Both the position numbers and the translations under genes were made by a program. This document shows positions 60,441-64,000 of a DNA stretch of 64,000 nt, one piece after another. The stretch lies in assembly GCF_005484585.1 (NCBI RefSeq), contig NZ_CP039435.1:2914001-2978000 (forward strand), written 5' to 3'. The notes beneath the pieces are model-generated. The model made no database searches. It saw only the letters and a list, made by a program, of their open reading frames with translations, and was not told where the DNA came from. Source of the DNA: Brevundimonas sp. SGAir0440 (GTDB lineage: Bacteria > Pseudomonadota > Alphaproteobacteria > Caulobacterales > Caulobacteraceae). Position 1 is the stretch's first letter. Each line of letters begins with the position of its first letter.

Positions 60441-62768
60441 TCACCGCCCGTCGGTGATCGACGCCGGACCGATCAGCTGGAACGTCGCCTTGGCCCCGCC
60501 CTGGGCGTGCGGCGCCAGCCACACGTCGAACAGACCGGGCTCGATGCGCCAGGTCTCGTCCGCGCCGATGAAGCCCAGTTGGCGGGCGTTGAGTGTGAAG
60601 GTCACCTTCGTGCTCTGGCCCGGCTTCAGCGACACGCGCTTGAAGTCCTTCAGCAATCGGCCCGGCTGGGTCAGGCTGGCGACCCGGTCGTGGATATAGA
60701 GCTGCACCAGCTCCTCGGCCGGATGCGATCCGGTGTTGGTCACGGTCACGGCCAGATCCAGCGTGCCGGCCCAGGCCAGCTTGTCGCTCTCCATCTCGAC
60801 CGGCCCATAGCTGATCGCGCCATAGGTCAGGCCATAGCCGAAGGGATACAGCGCCGTATTGGTCGTCTCGCGATAGCGGGCCTTGTATTCCTCGCTCGCC
60901 AGATCGGGATTGGCCGGGCGGCCGGTGGTCTTGCGGTCGTAGGAATAGGGCTGCTGGCCCGACTTGTGCGGGAAGCTGACCGGCAGGCGCGCCGACGGGC
61001 CGTGATCGCCGAACAGGACGTCGGCGACGGCATGGCCCATCTGTTCGCCCAGGAACCAGGTCACGACGATGGCCTGGGCGTTCTTCACATTGCCTTCCAG
61101 CGCAAGCGCCCGGCCGTTCCTCAGCAGGATGACCATGGGCTTGCCCAGCGCCGCCATGGCGTCGACCAGGGCGACCTGTGGGGCGGGCACCACGATCTCG
61201 GTGCGCGACTGGGCCTCGCCCGACATGTTGGTCGCTTCGCCGATGGCCAGGACGATGACCTCGGCGTCGCGGGCGGCGGCGACGGCCTGCTCGATCCCGC
61301 CGTCCAGCGGCGTCTCGACGCCCGAGCCGCGTGCAAGGGTCAGGTTCTGCGGATCGCTCATGGCCGCGCGGAAGCCGGCTTCCAGCGAAACACGTCGCTC
61401 GGGCGCGCCCCAGATGGTCCACGGCCCCCAGACATTGTCCACGTCGTCGGCGAACGGGCCGACCAGGGCGATCTTCTGGCTCTTCTTCAGCGGCAGCAGG
61501 CCGTCAGCGTTCTTCAGCAGCACGACCGACTTGCGGCCCGCCTCGCGCGACAGCTCGACGTGCTCGCGCGACCCGACCACCGCCTTTTCACGCACCGGAT
61601 CGGTGCCGCGATAGGGATCGTCGAACAGGCCCAGCGCCGCCTTGGTGTTCAGGACGCGGCGCACCGCCTCGTCCAGACGCGCCATCGACACCTCGCCCGA
61701 GGCGACCAGGCTGGGCAGATGTTCCAGATACAGACCCGACACCATCGACACATCGACCCCGGCGTTGAAGGCCAGGCGGGCGGCGTCGCGGCCGTCCTCG
61801 GCGAAGCCGTGGGCCACCAGCTCCTGCTCTGAGGTGTAGTCGGAGACGACGAAGCCCTCGAAGCCCCATTCGCCGCGCAGGATGTCGGTCAACAGCTTGC
61901 GGCTGCCCGACGCCGGCACGCCGTTGACGTCGTTGAAGGCGCTCATGATCGACAGGGCGCCGGCGTCCACCGACGCCTTGAACGGCGGCAGGAAGACCCC
62001 GCGCAGCGTCTGCTCGCTCATGTCGGTGGTGTTGTATTCGACCCCGCCCACGGCGGCGGAATAGGCGGCCATGTGTTTGGCGGTGGCCAGGACCGCGTCA
62101 CGGTCGTCCAGACCCTTTTCACCCTGGAAGCCGCGCACGCGGGCGGCGGCGAGCAGGTTGTTCAGCAGAACGTCCTCGCCTGCGCCCTCGACGTTGCGGC
62201 CCCAGCGCTGGTCGCGCGCCACGTCCACCATGGGGGCGTAGGTCTGGTGAACGGCCGACGCCGCCGTCTCGACCGCCGCCGCCCGCGCGGTGCGCCGCGC
62301 CAATTCGGTGTCGAAGGCCGCCGCCTCGGCCAGGGGCACCGGGAAGATGGTCGACAGGCCGTGGATCACGTCCGCCGCGAACAGCAGCGGGATCTTCAGC
62401 CGGCTCTCCTCCATCGCCACGCGCTGGATGCGACGGCCCGCCTCGGCGCCGATGCCGTTGAACAGGCTGCCGACCTTGCCTTCGCGGATCAGGGCGGTGA
62501 CGCGCGCGGGATCGCCCGTGCCGTCCAGCGGGTTCACCGCCGTGGGCATCCAGCGGAACGGATCGGCCAGCAGGTTCAGCTGGCCCGCCTTCTCCTCGAC
62601 CGTCATGGCCGCGATCAGATCCTCGATCTTCTGGCGGTGACGGGCGACGGTGCGGGACGCTTGGGCGGAAACAGGCATGGGGAACACTCCGGCGCCCATC
62701 AGGGCCAAAAGCCCCAGGCCAGACAAGAAATTTCTACGGGAAGCCGCAGGCTTGAGAGGTCGCGTCAT
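60441..62768 (-). CDS. bglX: Tat-exported GH3 beta-glucosidase
   Basis: 775 residues. Twin-arginine signal (SRRNFLSGLGLLALMGAGVF). GH3 N-domain with KIPLLFAADVIHGLSTIFPV, the KH/H motif ATAKHMAAY, and the nucleophile Asp in WGFEGFVVSDYTSEQE; GH3 C-domain (VIVLAIGEATNMSGEAQSRT) and fibronectin-III-like C-terminal domain (VTVTNTGSHPAEELVQLYIH). BglX-type periplasmic beta-glucosidases release glucose from beta-linked oligosaccharides. Tat export is more usual in Xanthomonadales/Caulobacterales than Sec for this type. Confidence 0.95.
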   Translation of the reverse strand: MTRPLKPAASRRNFLSGLGLLALMGAGVFPMPVSAQASRTVARHRQKIEDLIAAMTVEEKAGQLNLLADPFRWMPTAVNPLDGTGDPARVTALIREGKVGSLFNGIGAEAGRRIQRVAMEESRLKIPLLFAADVIHGLSTIFPVPLAEAAAFDTELARRTARAAAVETAASAVHQTYAPMVDVARDQRWGRNVEGAGEDVLLNNLLAAARVRGFQGEKGLDDRDAVLATAKHMAAYSAAVGGVEYNTTDMSEQTLRGVFLPPFKASVDAGALSIMSAFNDVNGVPASGSRKLLTDILRGEWGFEGFVVSDYTSEQELVAHGFAEDGRDAARLAFNAGVDVSMVSGLYLEHLPSLVASGEVSMARLDEAVRRVLNTKAALGLFDDPYRGTDPVREKAVVGSREHVELSREAGRKSVVLLKNADGLLPLKKSQKIALVGPFADDVDNVWGPWTIWGAPERRVSLEAGFRAAMSDPQNLTLARGSGVETPLDGGIEQAVAAARDAEVIVLAIGEATNMSGEAQSRTEIVVPAPQVALVDAMAALGKPMVILLRNGRALALEGNVKNAQAIVVTWFLGEQMGHAVADVLFGDHGPSARLPVSFPHKSGQQPYSYDRKTTGRPANPDLASEEYKARYRETTNTALYPFGYGLTYGAISYGPVEMESDKLAWAGTLDLAVTVTNTGSHPAEELVQLYIHDRVASLTQPGRLLKDFKRVSLKPGQSTKVTFTLNARQLGFIGADETWRIEPGLFDVWLAPHAQGGAKATFQLIGPASITDGR

Positions 62769-62908
62769 TTAGGCTGGCGCTCCTTTCGGGGGACAATCGA
62801 GCAGCGAAGCGAGAGGCCTAGCCTCTCGGCCCCGACGGCTTCAACCCCCGCCCGCCATGTAAATCGATGTAACGCCCCGCTGCGCGGTCACGCCGCGTTT
62901 CGCCTGCG

Positions 62909-63691
62909 TCATCCCAGGGCGATGTCCAGGAACATCATTCCGACCAGACCGATCATCAGGCCGATCATGGACCCCTCGCCCTTGGACTTCTCGCGGGTTT
63001 CGGGAATGATCTCGGCGGTGACGACATAGATCATGGCTCCGGCCGCCAGGCCCAGGCCCCACGGCAGGGCGCTGGGCAAGAGATCGACCACGCTGGCGCC
63101 GATCAGGCCGCCGACCGGCTCGACCAGGCCCGAAGCCAGCGCCGCCGCGAACGCCGGCCAGCGGCCGTATCCCAATTTCGCCATCGCCGCCGACACCGCC
63201 AGCCCCTCGGGCATGTTCTGGATGCCGATGCCGAGCGCCGTGGACAGCCCTTGATGCATGTCGCCGCCGCCGAAGCTGACGCCCACCGCCGCGCCCTCGG
63301 GGAAGTTGTGCAGGGTGATGGCGATGATGAACAGCCAGATGCGCCGCGACAGGTCGCGCGATCCCGCCGGCCCGATGGCCAGCATGTCTACCGGCGCGAA
63401 CCGGTTCATCAGTCCGATCACCGTCGCCCCGATCAGCACCGCCGCCCCCATGACGCCGGCCGCCGCCGCCTGGCTGGCCCCGCCCGCCTGCAACACGTCC
63501 ACGCCGGGGATGATCAGCGAGAAGAAGGAGGCCGCCAGCATGACCCCGGCGGCGAATCCCAGCAGGGCGCTCTGGGTCTGCACCCCCGCCTTGCGGAAGA
63601 ACAGCAGCGGCACGGCGCCCACCGCCGTCATCATGCCCGCCGCCAGACTGCCCAGACCGCCTGCGGCGATGGGGGAAAGGGATTCCATCAT
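62909..63691 (-). CDS. ZIP-family metal transporter
   Basis: 260 residues, eight helices. Metal-binding helix motifs: [20 protein letters not shown] (HNxPEG) and [18 protein letters not shown], an arrangement of ZupT-like zinc/divalent importers. [20 protein letters not shown] follows. Start at 63691 (MM) or 63688; the longer ORF upstream overlaps proB and is not supported. It is divergent from proB. Confidence 0.93.
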   Translation of the reverse strand: MMESLSPIAAGGLGSLAAGMMTAVGAVPLLFFRKAGVQTQSALLGFAAGVMLAASFFSLIIPGVDVLQAGGASQAAAAGVMGAAVLIGATVIGLMNRFAPVDMLAIGPAGSRDLSRRIWLFIIAITLHNFPEGAAVGVSFGGGDMHQGLSTALGIGIQNMPEGLAVSAAMAKLGYGRWPAFAAALASGLVEPVGGLIGASVVDLLPSALPWGLGLAAGAMIYVVTAEIIPETREKSKGEGSMIGLMIGLVGMMFLDIALG

Positions 63692-63755
63692 CCGTCTGCA
63701 TTGCGGCGAGACACGGCAAGAGACAAGCCCGAACCGTGGCGTTACAGAAAGCTTC

Positions 63756-64000
63756 ATGTCCCAGCGCGCCCCCCTCCCCGTCGGCCCGAACGCTGCGTCG
63801 GCGCTGGGCGCCGCCCGGCGGGTCGTGGTCAAGATCGGATCCTCCCTGCTGATCGACGCGGCCACGCGCCAGCCGACGCGCGCCTGGCTGGCCGCCATCG
63901 CCTCGGACCTGGCGGCGCTGAAGACCGAGGGGCGCGAGGTCATCGTCGTCTCATCCGGCTCGATCGCCCTGGGCCGGGGCCGGCTGCCCGCGTTGGGCGC
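63756..64000 (+). CDS. proB: Glutamate 5-kinase, 3'-truncated
   Basis: The window ends inside this frame; 81 residues are visible. [20 protein letters not shown] carries the ATP/phosphate-binding KIGSSLL of ProB, and [20 protein letters not shown] matches the second nucleotide motif (VVSSGAIALGR). It phosphorylates glutamate at the start of proline synthesis. Start at 63756 fits the family. Confidence 0.93.
   Translation, partial: MSQRAPLPVGPNAASALGAARRVVVKIGSSLLIDAATRQPTRAWLAAIASDLAALKTEGREVIVVSSGSIALGRGRLPALG

Overview
This 64-kb window is chromosomal DNA from a high-GC alphaproteobacterium. The gene complement, the gene order of the cytochrome oxidase cluster and the general protein character point to Caulobacterales, most likely Brevundimonas or a close relative. 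That placement is inference from recognition, not from a search. Coding density is high, many adjacent genes overlap by four bases (ATGA), and most long ORFs in other frames are GC-driven shadows.

Layout. 0-11 kb: the end of a hybrid histidine kinase, a parDE toxin-antitoxin pair running into a DUF72 gene, an alcohol dehydrogenase, phaB, gloB, a methyltransferase, a sixA-DUF952-pyrD string, a second (membrane) hybrid kinase and an orphan vsr endonuclease. 11-20 kb: peroxiredoxin, YqgE, an outer-membrane beta-barrel protein, a PP2C-kinase fusion, then a BigR-type persulfide-response locus (repressor, rhodanese and TauE facing a persulfide-dioxygenase-like MBL gene across one dyad-symmetric operator), and a GGDEF-EAL protein. 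20-28 kb: a TetR/metal-hydrolase divergon, a DUF1800-DUF1501 export pair, a SulP transporter, cspA, and a small lower-GC patch carrying a lipoprotein gene. 28-37 kb: a complete aa3-type cytochrome c oxidase operon (coxB-coxA-ctaB-coxF-like-ctaG-NUDIX-coxC-DUF983-SURF1-M16), all on the minus strand. 37-48 kb: a PadR-HAAS-GIN module, ubiA, an XRE/membrane-protein pair with repeated operator-like motifs, a desaturase, a zinc peptidase and phosphoglucomutase. 48-57 kb: amino-acid metabolism (thrC, thrB, a short fused aspartokinase-homoserine dehydrogenase, metX, metB) with two RNA-level controls back to back, then tRNA-Glu. 57-64 kb: a galE interrupted by an in-frame TAG, a putative glycosyltransferase, carA, a Tat-exported GH3 beta-glucosidase, a ZIP transporter and the start of proB.

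The most interesting signals are regulatory. Upstream of the fused thr gene is a previously unlabelled minus-strand leader peptide with five Thr codons within a six-codon run, followed by a strong intrinsic terminator and an 8-nt segment able to form an antiterminator: a textbook attenuator. Directly across from it, the metX-metB operon is preceded by a sequence that fits a SAM-I (S-box) riboswitch, which is not the SAM riboswitch class usually expected at alphaproteobacterial metX. Together they place both branches of homoserine use (to Thr and to Met) under separate RNA sensors within about 600 bp. Other items worth follow-up are the ACT-less aspartokinase fusion, the galE nonsense codon, the 43-bp co-centred palindrome of the BigR locus, and the CTG start that appears to couple an M16 peptidase to SURF1.
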